This document shows positions 51,263 to 62,674 of a stretch of 64,000 bases of DNA, piece by piece; positions within the stretch are counted from its first letter, which is position 1, and each line of letters begins with the position of its first letter. The translations under genes and the position numbers were made by a program. The stretch covers positions 8,470,679 through 8,534,678 of the forward strand of contig NC_081337.1 in assembly GCF_022539665.2 (NCBI RefSeq), written 5' to 3'. This stretch comes from Daphnia carinata (lineage: Eukaryota > Arthropoda > Branchiopoda > Diplostraca > Daphniidae). The notes beneath the pieces were generated by a model. The model was not told the origin of the DNA. It did no database searches and was given only the letters and a program-made list of their open reading frames with translations.

Positions 51263-53562
51263 CTAGACGGGAGGGCAACCAGAATGGTATTCAATGTTGC
51301 AGTATGGTTTAATAATTTCGAATACCTTAGATACGAAAGCCGAAGAGTAGTATGGGGAACCCAGTTGTGGGTACATTGTTGATGCGCCACCACAGCCATA
51401 AGTGGCTGTTGATGACATGGACAGCAGAAGCAATAAAATAAGCACACTGACCAGAACGAGAAACGCCATTGTAGCAGCGCAATAGAAGAGAATTCGAAGA
51501 CAACATGTTAAAACGCCCAACATTTCCGACATCTTGGACTTCTTGACCGACGGTTGTTTGCGATTCCAACAAACGGGGCCTGCCGGTGCAATTTTACTAG
51601 ACGTAACAAACTGTTATATAATTTGCAAACTTACAACTTTTTTTCTTAGCGGAAACGAACCTGATGGGAGTAGAATGAACAAATTCGTTGAGATCGGTTT
51701 TGGTATCTTCTGTTTCCAAGTTAACTAAGCTGGATATTGCCTGGCTGCGGGTGACCATGGTTTGTTGATCGGAGATCTCATTGCCTTTTACTGTGCTCGT
51801 ACTTCGGAAATCGCCAAAAGAAGAACTCCTGTTCACGGGCTCATCCTCATACTCTGGCTCATTGAGCATGATATCTAACGATCATCAGGGTCATTTTAGT
51901 AAATTAGGTTTTAAAACAGAAAGTTTAACTTACTCCAAGCAGCTGGATGAATGAAGTCAGGTTTTGCAACACTGTAACAGGCCCAAAGGTTGTTAGGTAA
52001 ACCTAATAGCTTATATTTGATAGTGAAAAGAAAATTCACCTCCCCATTTGTTTTTTCCAAGGGGTATCGCCTAAAGACGACTGCAATTCCGCCGCAAGAG
52101 TTTCCCCCGTTTCTTGTCCCTTATCGCGATCAAACTACGAATCAATCATCACGTTCCTTAATAGCGGGAATCTTTATGAAAGGTAAGAGGTTTCAATACG
52201 TACTTCGTTAGATGCCACTGGATCGGATAACAATTGCTGGTCCATTAAATCTTGTGAAATGCGCTGAATTTCCTTATCCTTGACTTCTAATTCCTCCTCC
52301 TTAATGCGTATTATCTCTTCAAGGTGTCGAATAGCATCAATTAATTGCTCACAACGTTCTTCTCCTTTTGTGCGATTTAGTTGCATGGTTTCTAATTCTA
52401 GAACTTTGTCTTCAAGTTCTTTCCGACACACGTCGTACTGCGTTGTCATCTTTTGTAAATCATCTTTCATTTGCATTACACGACCTTGAAGTTGACCGTT
52501 GTCTTCCTGCAACATTTGAGATTGCTGACCAATTTCAGCCACTGCTAGTTCCACCCTTATGCAGTTCAAACATTTAGTTGAAACAAAAACTAAATTTTTC
52601 AAACCAATTTATTTTACCTGTTTATTTTGGTCTTCAACAAAGAATTCTCGGATTTCAGAGAGATATTGCTTTCTTCCACTGCATCCATTTGTTCTTGCAA
52701 CAAAGTGTTCTGTTCTTGAAGACGGTTATACTGGAATTGAAGCTCTTTCACATCAACCAATGCACTAATGAAGGTGCAGAAGAAATTGTTCAAGTGATAG
52801 ACATTCTTAAATTGTGGTTGCATTGATCCTAATATACCATTGTAGTTCTGAAGTGGATGAGTCCCTGGAATCAGCTAAGTAGCAGAAAAATATAAATAAT
52901 GGAATTAGCATAAACACCATTAATCATACACTGCTCATACATTCACGGAATGGAGAAGAAATGGAATGCTGTTGTGTAGACTGCAGGTTACTATTACACA
53001 CACTGATATCCAACATAAATGATGAGTCCTCACTTTTAGAAGTTAGTTTGTTAATACAAAGTTTGAGAGCTGATTGAAAATCTTCAACTGTAACCTCTGG
53101 ATTACTATTAAAAGGGTCAAGTGCAACCAGCATATGTTGAAACATTTCCCTAAACAAAGAATACATATATATTGTTTACATTTTGGTATTGGGTGCTGCA
53201 ATACCATTTTAGAAAACAAACAATACCGTATTTCATGGCTCTCAGAGGCATATTTTAAAAGGAAATCAACTAAGATTGAAGCTCGAACATATCCTGTTTG
53301 TGCCTTGTCACAGCAGTTAAAGATACTTTCCACCACAGCTTCATCTGGTGAAAGAAAAAACCATTTGATGAAAAAAGGAAACACTGGCAAAAATTTATGC
53401 TTTACCTGTCATGGAATGATTGAATAATGGTTGAACTGAAAAACTTTCCTCGTCAGGAGCTCCAAATCCTTCGTCAAAAGACTCCTTTTCACCCTTCCTC
53501 TTTTCCATCGGTAGAACTTCACCTAAAGCTTCATATATAATTTCACTGTCCATATTTAACAT
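51263..53562 (-). CDS. KASH5-like nuclear-envelope protein (EF-hand-like, coiled coil, KASH tail)
   Basis: Nine exons join in exact phase to 594 aa: 53406-53562, 53227-53344, 52930-53149, 52618-52874, 52204-52555, 52040-52134, 51934-51971, 51661-51874 and 51263-51596. After an acidic N-terminus, residues about 53-145 match the EF-hand pair of KASH5/CCDC155 in spacing: VVESIFNCCDKAQTGYV, then LVALDPFNSNPEVTVEDF. Two long coiled coils follow (about 185-245 and 252-365). The last exon encodes a basic stretch, one membrane segment (about 519-545) and a tail of about 50 residues ending GCPPV. That is a KASH peptide, which binds SUN proteins in the perinuclear space. KASH5 links telomere-attached chromosomes to dynein in meiosis; a meiotic role here is inference. 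LRMP-type KASH proteins are the alternative. The reading is open upstream of the ATG, so the start could lie further out. Confidence 0.75.
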
Positions 53563-53967
53563 AGGTTCTATGTATAAGCTTTTATCACACTTCCGACGTG
53601 TAGCGATACGATCAACCTTTATAATGTTTCTACGTCTAAAACATTCGAAACACTATGGTATTTCTTTTGAGCGCCTGATTCTACCTTACCTTGCACATTG
53701 AAATTCTGGCGCCCGAATTAAACGTTGCCATTTACAAAAGGCAGTGATAAAATATTAAAGTTCTTGAATATTAGCTCATTTTTCTAATACAATAATGTCA
53801 AAAATCGTATGGAAAATAAAATAGTTACTTTTTTTAACACTGCATTGTTCGAAATTCTTGATTTTACATTTTTTTATTGTTGAAAAAGGAGGGGAAAAAT
53901 TTCATCACGAACAGCTGATCGTCTGTTCAAAGTTCGAATCGTCGAATGTTGGTTCTTACTTCTTACC
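53563..53967. promoter_or_regulatory. Divergent promoter region, KASH5-like and PEX1
   Basis: 405 bases separate the two start codons. An unlinked ATG with a good donor (at about 53730, minus strand) lies here but does not join the KASH5-like frame; it may be a 5' UTR exon. No TATA box was recognised. Confidence 0.45.
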
Positions 53968-56900
53968 ATGTGGGTTGCTACTTTGCATACTGATTCCAGA
54001 AAAACGTGTTTCATTACAATACCCCAAAAATGGGGTATTAACTTTTCTAAGGTAAATGAGACTTGGAAATGTTTTTCATTCATGTAGAATACATATGGTT
54101 GATTTCAGATTATTACAATAAAAATCCAGCAGTCCAATATTTCTGCACCTCCTGTATATGCTACTTGCATAGGAGAAAATGGACTTGCCGAGAACGAAGA
54201 TGTGGTTATCGGTGCACAGTTTGCCAGATTAAATGGCCTGGTTCCTGATTTGGAGACAGCCTTTGAAATTTTTTCAAAAAATGTGCCAATAGCATCTTCA
54301 GTCATAGCTGAACCATGTGTGGAAGAGGATTGGGAACTACTGGTAACGGTTTAGTTTTAAAAACATTATGTAGCCAACGTCAAAGGTTTAACATCTTTTG
54401 TAGGAGCTGAACGTGGATCAAATTCAGTCTGAGCTCCTGAATAAGTATGTAACTCAAACGTAATCACAATATTCCTTGTTCTTACCAAAACATTTGTTAG
54501 AGTTCGTGTTATTTGGTCTGGAGCAAAAATACCCATATGGCTTAGTGATTTTGTAAGCCTTTCTGTAAAAATAAGTATGGGTAGATACTTTTTATTATTT
54601 TGGTTTCATATAAATTTTGTCTTTCTCACAGTTGAACTTGAGCCTAAAGAACCTGTTGCACTACTTGCTGTAGACACTGAAGTCCATGTCTGTCCACCTA
54701 AAGTTCAACCTCATATAGGTCCAGTAGTTGATCATCAGTTATCTTCGCTAAAGTCTGTTCTGCTAAATCTGCTGAATCAACATCTTCCCAAAACTCCTGA
54801 AAAATTAATTAGCACTGCCCTAGAACTCAGAATACTCCCAGTTGAAGAAAAAGACACCTTTCTCAGATTAGCTCTAGAAGACAATCCTGATATTGTTATG
54901 CAACCTTATCAGGCATTTCTGTCTAAGGTTCATTGTGGCATGTTTGACAAGAACCAGAACTACGTCGGCAGCATTAAGAATCATGAGCGCACCTCCTATT
55001 TTACTATACATTTCGTCGAGAGTAGTAAAAACTGGCCAATCTATTCAAATGCCATTTATTTATCGGAGGCTATTATTCGCCAGCTAAGTTTAAACGTGAA
55101 ACAGCGTACTCAAATGCTGGTTCAACTTGATGATCCTCTTAATCGATGCGAAGATGTCAGCTTTTACACGTTTGTTGAGGTAATATTCCGTATTTATACA
55201 TATATATATATTTAGATTTCATAAAATATCTTAAACCTTATTGTTAAATACTTTTCTAGGACTACGATTTAAAAGAACTTGAAAAAGATGTCAAAATGTG
55301 GTTACAGTCGGTTACGAAGGACAAAGTTAACCTTCTTCTCAATCACGGACAGCACTTGGATATTCCTTGCCTAGTGAAGGGGAAAACAAATCGCATATTT
55401 ATTGGAATTGAATCAAAAAGCCCAAACTCCAAATTTTGCCGTATCGATGAAACTTCGTTGACCAAAATTCTAGAGAAGCTGAAAGTTAAGCGTATACGGT
55501 TAACGAATGCGCCGCAGTATTTACAGCTGCCGGAAACCGATTTCCATATTCCCGTAAAACATTCGATACAACTCGGGTATGTCGTAATATCTTTAGCAAA
55601 AAAGTAGTCACATAATCGACCTTTGGTTTCAGTGGGGTTAGCGGAATACTCGAAGAAGCCATGAATTTCCTGAAAACTGGCCTTGGTCTCATTGATAACA
55701 ATGTGTGCTCTTCGTGCACGGGATGCCGCCATGGGAATTTGCTTCTTACTGGTATCAATGAGGCCATAAGAATTTTTTATCAATAGAGGTTTAATATTAT
55801 TTTTTGAATTTGCAGGTCCACGCGGGTCTGGAAGAACCAGTATTGCACGTACTATTTGCAATCAACTAGAAAGTCAACCATTTTATGTTCACTCAGTTTT
55901 GATAGATTGCTCATCATTAAAAGGTATTTGCCCGACTATTATAAATTAGTCTTTTGAGTGAAAACAATCTTTTTTATCAAGGTAAGAGAGCAGAGACACT
56001 CCAACGTGATTGGGAAATAATGTTTCGACAACTACTCGATCGGGAACCCTCGATCGTGGTGCTAGACGATCTTGATCTCTTAGTGAGTGCTCCACAAAAC
56101 GATCAAGATGACACTTTAAGCGGAGAAGCGTGGTACTACAGAAGGTTAGCTCTCTTTTTTCTCTTGTTGATTACTGTTTACTAATATGTCTTCTTGACAA
56201 CGGATGTTTCTCGGATATTTTAGACTTGCCGCGCTGATCTTAGAACTTGCTAAGAGCGCTCCTCTTCTGAATCAAGTCATGATCATTGCGACAGCTATAA
56301 ATGGAAAATCACTGCACCCGAAGCTTTACAACTATGAATCGAATCATTTCTTCACATGCGAGTTGTCAATCCCTCCTCTTACTAAAGTAATTGCCTATCC
56401 TTACCTGAATGAATACCCTGCTGTAGCTCTTCAGCTGCAGATCTGAATCGCAATTTCACATAAAATCTTGTTTAGGACATGCGATTGGAGATGGTGCGAA
56501 AAATGTTGGAAACGGATGGCTTGAAAATCGAAGATAATATTAACCTGAATACTACAGTCTCCCGAATGGATGGATACGTGGCCATTGATGTTCGTCACCT
56601 AATAGATAAAGCTACGCATTTTGCTGCATCTGAAGCAGGTAAATGAAGACCTACTTAGTGTAATCCTTCCGCTTATGTTTCTTTTAACATTGCACGTTAA
56701 AAACGTTACAGGCTCTGTAAGCGAAACTGTGGTGAAAGCCAAGCATTTGGAACTTGCCGTGGAAGACAACGTTCCTATCGGATTACATGGCATTGATTTG
56801 AAGCCTTCGGTAGATAACCGAATCGCTTGGAGCGACGTCGGGGGTCTCACCCACGCGAAAAAAATAATAGTTGAAACTCTTAAATGGCCTACCCAGGTAT

Positions 56901-59694
56901 AAAATTGGTTGTTTACGTTTTTGGATTGCTGTTTGTAACTAAAATTTTGCCATGTTTTAGTACCCAGAGTTGTTCGCCCATTGTCCTATCAGGCTACGAT
57001 CTGCCCTTCTTTTGTATGGTGCACCTGGTACCGGTAAAACAATGTTGGCTCGAGCTGTAGCTACTGAATGTGAAGTCAACTTTATCAGCATCAAAGTGAG
57101 AATGAACTAAGGTTTTTTCCCAAATGAAACTTTAATATGAAGTTTCCCTTCCAAACAGGGACCAGAATTACTTTCCAAATATATCGGAGCTAGTGAAGAA
57201 GCTGTTCGTGATACTTTCCGACGGTAAAATTTATTCCCAATCACTACTCATTTGCGTAGAAAATTTAGCTTTTGCTTTGGCGTATGGTATTATCAATAAT
57301 TAGCGTATAACTAGTAATTTATTTTTTTTTCAATTTAATCTGTTAATACGTGTTTGTTGTATTTTGAATTCCAGGGCCAGAAGTGCCAAGCCGTGTATCC
57401 TGTTTTTTGACGAATTCGACAGCCTTGCTCCGAGGTAGCGTGTTCCTTCATTATTACGATTTTTTAATATTCAGAATTTAAACGAGCCATTTAAAAACAC
57501 AATTTGATAATCATGGGCTATGTTGTGGCAGTATAAGCGAATCAGCCACACAGAATTAACGAACGTTACTTGGATGGGCTAGAGCATGTTTGATGGGAGA
57601 AAGTCGAAGGTGGTGGTAATATTTCATCGCTGCCTTTATCAAAAGGTGTCATTGTGACATGGGGCGGTGTGTTATTCGAACACAAAGCCTTGCTCATTAA
57701 GCACCCATTCACTTGGGGTCCTTCTTTTTCGTTCTTTTCCTTCACTGTTTGGGGTTCGGCTGTTTTATTTGTGTTTCGCTCGCGACCGTCTTTAACAAAG
57801 ATGTATGTTTTTTGCCCCTTTGTGGATCGACACCGCTCTATCCGACAGCGAGCTTCATGTGTGTAAGATGATGCATACACTCGGTCGCCTGCTGCGTGTC
57901 CCAGCACCTAGCCATATACTCCACAGCAGTGTTTCTCGTATCCGCTATCAGATGTAGAAAACGCAGGGGGACACCTTTTTTTCCCCTTTCTGATTTTCAC
58001 AATCGTTTTTTCGTGTTATTTTTAAAAGCCACAGCGGGAGGGGGGGACTTATTATTCATACAATTTTTACCCATTTTTTTTATTATTATTTTTTTCTTGT
58101 TTGTTGATGTCTCACAAAACCTATTCTGTTTTTGGAGCTCTTAAAAGTTTCTTTCTCTGAAATAATAATTCCCGCATCTACTCTTCCCCTCCGTGTTTTT
58201 GTTCTTCCATGTGTCTATGCTTGCTCTTGTATTTGAAAACGTTTTTATCTTCGTAATTTTGCAGGCGGGGCCATGACAGCACAGGTGTAACGGATCGGGT
58301 TGTCAATCAATTGCTCACGGAATTAGACGGGGTGGAGGGCCAAGAAGCAGGTTTATGGGTGCTGGCGGCCACATCGAGACCTGACTTGATTGATCCTGCC
58401 CTTCTCCGCCCCGGCCGTTTCGACGTCTCCGTCCGTTGCCCTCTGCCGGGCAAGGTACTTTTCGAAGCTTCTTCTTGTCTTGTTTTTTATGTACGTGTTT
58501 TTATTGTTGTTTTTTTTCCGCTTTCTATCTTTTAATTTGATTTAAATACTAGAATGTGTTTGTATTTCTGTTACCACAGGATGAAAGGTTAGACATCTTG
58601 AAGGCGCTCAGCTCCAAACTCCATCTACCTGACGACGTCCGATTGGATGAAATTGCGCTCGAGACGAAACATTATTCGGGCGCGGACCTGCAGGCGGTCC
58701 TCTATACAGCCCAGTTAAAGGCCGTGCATCAACTGACTCAAAGTAAGAACCCAAACAATCAGTCTGACTGAATCAATCGTGCCGTAAAAAAATTCTATTT
58801 GAAGAAAAAGCCTATCGAGCCTAGTAAAGGGAAAATTCTTTATTTATTTTTTCCCCGTAGATTATGAATATTGTATGAGTACCGAGTTTAGATTTCTGAT
58901 GAGAAGCTACAGGGGAAAAAAACAGCAGCAAAAGAGTCTAGAAAAGATGTATGGGGACTTTATTTATTCCTTGCTTTTAATTCTTATTTTTCTTTTCTCC
59001 AACAGAACTGATCAAGATTTATGGTACCAGTTTGCTCCTCCAGTCATAGAATTCGGTCTCTTTTGTACCTTCCTTGGAATTGCAACGTCGCTCGTGGGGA
59101 CAGTCCTGCTCGAAGCTTGACATATAGTCGCATATTTAGTGGATGTCCAGAATGTCGCGCGATAAGAGCGTTAACAAATTGCCAGGATTATTCATTGGTT
59201 CGTTGCATATTTTTGTGCATCGACAATTTTCGGGAGGAAATAAGGAAAGGCTATAACGAGCCGTGTTTGTACGTTGCCGAATCCTTTATCAGATGTTGTA
59301 TGCATGTTTTCTTTATTGTATGCTTTGGCTTTAGGCGACAACAACAAACCGTCTCCAATGCGTATCACTCATCAGCTGCTTATGAACGCTCTACGGGAGA
59401 CCCGGCCATCGGTCACGGCTTCGGAGCGGCAGCGCTACGATCGAATGCAAGTCATTTGTTTACTTCTCTATATATCCCATACTTCTTTTTTTTTTTTCTG
59501 ACTTGTTGTCCAACAAAATAAAGTGACTCGATAGAAGAAAGGAATTAAATCCAGTAACGGGACATATTTTTGATTTATGTTTTTCTTATCCGTTTTTCAT
59601 ATTTGATTCTTTTTCATGCAGTTACGAGAATTTTGACGCTGGACGCAGTGGTACGACCGATGAGCCGGGTCCCGCGCGGGTCACGCTGGCTTAA
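53968..59694 (+). CDS. PEX1: Peroxisomal AAA+ ATPase PEX1
   Basis: Nineteen exons join in exact phase to 998 aa: 53968-54051, 54109-54342, 54404-54444, 54501-54574, 54632-55179, 55260-55576, 55633-55751, 55816-55923, 55982-56144, 56224-56386, 56476-56638, 56712-56896, 56961-57095, 57159-57223, 57375-57434, 58265-58454, 58580-58742, 59335-59446 and 59622-59694. With PEX6 it forms the hexameric motor that extracts ubiquitinated PEX5 from the peroxisome membrane. The N-terminal double-psi-barrel domain (EEDWELL, then KVRVIWSG) precedes two ATPase domains. D1 has GPRGSGRTS, so the Walker A lysine is replaced by arginine, with VVLDDLD after it. D2 is canonical: [19 protein letters not shown], and the arginine-finger region [17 protein letters not shown]. 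The C-terminus ends PARVTLA, close to the vertebrate KVTLA. The last intron uses a GC donor (GCAAGT at 59447). It is shorter than vertebrate PEX1, mainly in the linkers. Confidence 0.93.
57435..58264 (+). other. Long PEX1 intron
   Basis: At 830 bases it is far longer than most other introns of the gene. The middle (57560-57960) differs in composition and holds a 113-codon minus-strand ORF without any recognisable domain. It could be an old insertion, but no terminal repeats were found. Confidence 0.4.
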
Positions 59695-60144
59695 AAAAAA
59701 AAAAAAAAAAGAGGACGGCGGGCGAAGAAGGAGGAAGAAGGCAATCTGCATCATTCTACGTGGAACGTCTTCGAGCGACGTGGAGCGACTTCACCTACAA
59801 GGTAGGAAACCTTTCATGCATTCTTTTTCGTTTTTTCCGGAAAAGAGAAATCCTTCCATCTTTTTACCGATGGGAGGGAAAGAATCGAAAAATTCCGGCG
59901 GATCTTATCGTGTACTGACGTTCTCTCAATGATTGCCAGTCGAGGAAGAAAAGGGTGGGGGGTAAGCATAGCTGTCACACGTGAAATAAGAACACCCGAC
60001 GAGCTGGCGTTTGTTCGCCCTTTTTTATTTCTTTCGTTGTGTTATATTGAATTCAATATAACACAATAAATAGACGAGTGAAAACCTCCAGCGGAAGGGA
60101 GAGGGGAGCGAGGGGTGCGAAGCCCGCCCCTTCTTTTACGTGCA

Positions 60145-60168
60145 TGTGTGTGTGTGTGTGTGTGTGTG
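60145..60168. repeat. (TG)12 microsatellite
   Basis: Twelve perfect TG units seen directly, followed about 40 bases later by a 21-base A-run. Confidence 0.9.
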
Positions 60169-62639
60169 CAGACAGTCGGTAACTGATAAGCGATTTAATA
60201 ACGACTCTAAAAAAAAAAAAAAAAAAAAATTGAAAATGGGAGACTAAGAAGATTAGAACTTCGTTCGGATGCCCTGAATGCTCGGATTTTGTTAGCAAAA
60301 CCGACACGTCGTCGAATTTTTCCGCTGTTTCGCCATCGGATTGACTTTTAAACACGGAGTTGGAATAAGAGGCAACAAAGGAGGTTTAAACTGGATCGAG
60401 TTTTTTTTTGGAACTCTTGTGAAGTTTATCAACAAGACAGTGGCGACCGTGTCGTAAAAGAGATGATAGTTTCTTTTTTGTGTCATTCTCTTTCTGCTTT
60501 TCGCCCCATCAGTTGTGCGACTGTGACAGGCGATATACTACTAAACTGTGCGCATTCATTTCTATTCCTTTTACTCTCGTTTTTATTTTTCGAGTAAATG
60601 GAATAGAGAACTAAGCCGATCTTCTTTTTGTAGCGTTATTATTACTATTATTGTTATTATTCCAGCCGATGCGAGACGATAGCCGCTTGATATATATACT
60701 GTGTTTTCTTTGCCTCCTTTTGTGGAGCCCACCGTGCTCGAACTTCTCCTTCCTTTTTTTTGCTGTTGTTGTTGTTGATGCTACCCATTCAGTTGGTACA
60801 TTGAGGCAACCGTCGTCGACGACGACATCGTCTTTTTGCCGGAAATGAAAAGCCCACTCCAGCCCGCGCGCGCGGCAGCCCCACCAGCTACCGGAACTGC
60901 TGGTAGGCGACAGGAGAGAATAGCTAGCGATAGGAAGAAGGAAAGAAAAGAAAGAAGAATAAGAAGATCGACAAGATAGTAGCTGATTCTTCCCCATCTC
61001 TCGTTGATTCATTTTCTCCGTTGCCCTACTCTGTCGGGTCTCCCTCTTTTTGTTGTCACAACTAGTTATGTCAGTTGGCCGCCTTGTTTTTTCTCTCCTA
61101 CAAAGTCGGCGCTTGTTGATCCGTCAAGGGGTTTTCTTTTCTTTATTTTATTTTTTTTTTCTATCCGTTTTGTGATTTTCGCTACCGGAACAGTGTACTA
61201 ACCACCATCGCCGTCCGATCAGCGGCTCTAGGCAACTTGGAATCAATCGTCTTTTTTTTTTTTTCTTTTTTCGGTTGCTTTGATTGATGTCAACTTCTGC
61301 TCGAAAGCGTTGAATGCGGCTTCAATTGTAACGATTCTATCGCCATAGATGACTTTTTGAAAATTGCGTTTTGATGGGACGCCCAAGATAACAGGGTTTC
61401 TGTTTAGAGTTCGAGGATTGGCAAAGCGCTACGTAGAGACGTTTTCAAGTACCATTGACGCTAACCAAGCCTTCGGATCCCTCTTTTCTTGTTTAGTCCG
61501 TTGAACGCATGGCCGGCTTCGTGCGATGCCAGGCCGTGCGTGAAAACGAACGAGATTTGAAACACCTAGAAGCATCGTGCCTTGCCGCTGTCTTTCATTT
61601 GCCTCTTTTTGATGATGCGAAATCACTTTTGATTCCGCTCTTTTAGATCACCAGATGACTTTTCCGCCAATTGGCTTTTCTTTTTTTTTTTTTTTTTTTT
61701 CGTTTTAAATTTTTGTGATTGCAAATAAAGGGGGATGAACGGTTTGGTGTTAACCGGTTGGCAGACATGTGTCTGTTATCCCCGTCGGGGGGTTGGATAA
61801 AGGCCCTTGTGTTAGCACTCATGCGGATGGAAAGAAAGCAAATGGTGGGCGTCGGTGCATGATGTCGCCTCACTTTTCTCTACCCCCTCTGTTATCGTGG
61901 AGATTGAAATCCGCAGTTGCTGGTCAATTCAATTACAATCGCTCCGTCTCGACCCTATTGACTTTTTTTTTGTTCGTTTTCTCTTTTCCCATTTTGTCTC
62001 AAATGTGAACTGGGAAAATCGTTTACGAACTGGCAAATTTTTTTTCTTCTAAGAAAGTCGATTTGCTGCGGGAGCGAAGCCCAATCGATGAACCGTGTGT
62101 CTTTAAACGTTGATTGCCATCTTGTATTCGTCCTCGTCAAACTTCAAAAACTTGTAGTTTGACCAAGTTGACTTGCTAAATGTTGAACGACAGTTCCGCG
62201 TGAAACTGGATGCTCTTCTCCTTGTAGTAACCAACGCTTGTCCCAACGTTTTCCATGGTTTGTTTTACAAAATAAAGGGAGATTTTGAATCGGGGAGATT
62301 GGAAATATTCGTGAAACTATTCGCCAGCTCATTCTTTCGATTTTCATTGTCTTAATGGACGAATATTGCCAACTGAGTAAAGGGATATTTCTAGGTAATA
62401 GGGAAAAATAGAAAACGTGAACGTGACCGGAAGCGTACGGCATCTGCTTCTGTGTCATGGCATTTCCTCTGCCCTTTTTTTTATATTCTATTTCCCCTCA
62501 ATTTTCCTTTTCCCTCCCTTTGGCAATTGATGCGTGCGTACCATATTGGCTGGTGTATAGACTATCTTTTTCCCCCTTTTGATTCGCGGCATTTTTTCCA
62601 GCACTGTGTGCTCTGAATAAACCATCGTTTGGGCCCGTC

Positions 62640-62640
<1 letters not shown>

Positions 62641-62670
<30 letters not shown>

Positions 62671-62674
62671 TTTT
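62641..62674. repeat. Long T homopolymer tract
   Basis: 34 bases, all T except one C. Such tracts are common in this window and are likely spots for assembly length errors. Confidence 0.9.

Noticed and set aside
53690-53760. Upstream ATG exon for the KASH5-like gene
   Set aside because: Its donor phase leads into a stop in the next exon. It is more likely 5' UTR or chance.
57566-57907. 113-codon minus-strand ORF inside a PEX1 intron
   Set aside because: No recognisable domain, no splice context, low-complexity composition.
58875-59120. Possible extra PEX1 exon after 58742
   Set aside because: Using the acceptor near 59005 in the required phase gives an early stop. Direct joining of 58742 to 59335 keeps the frame into the conserved C-terminus.
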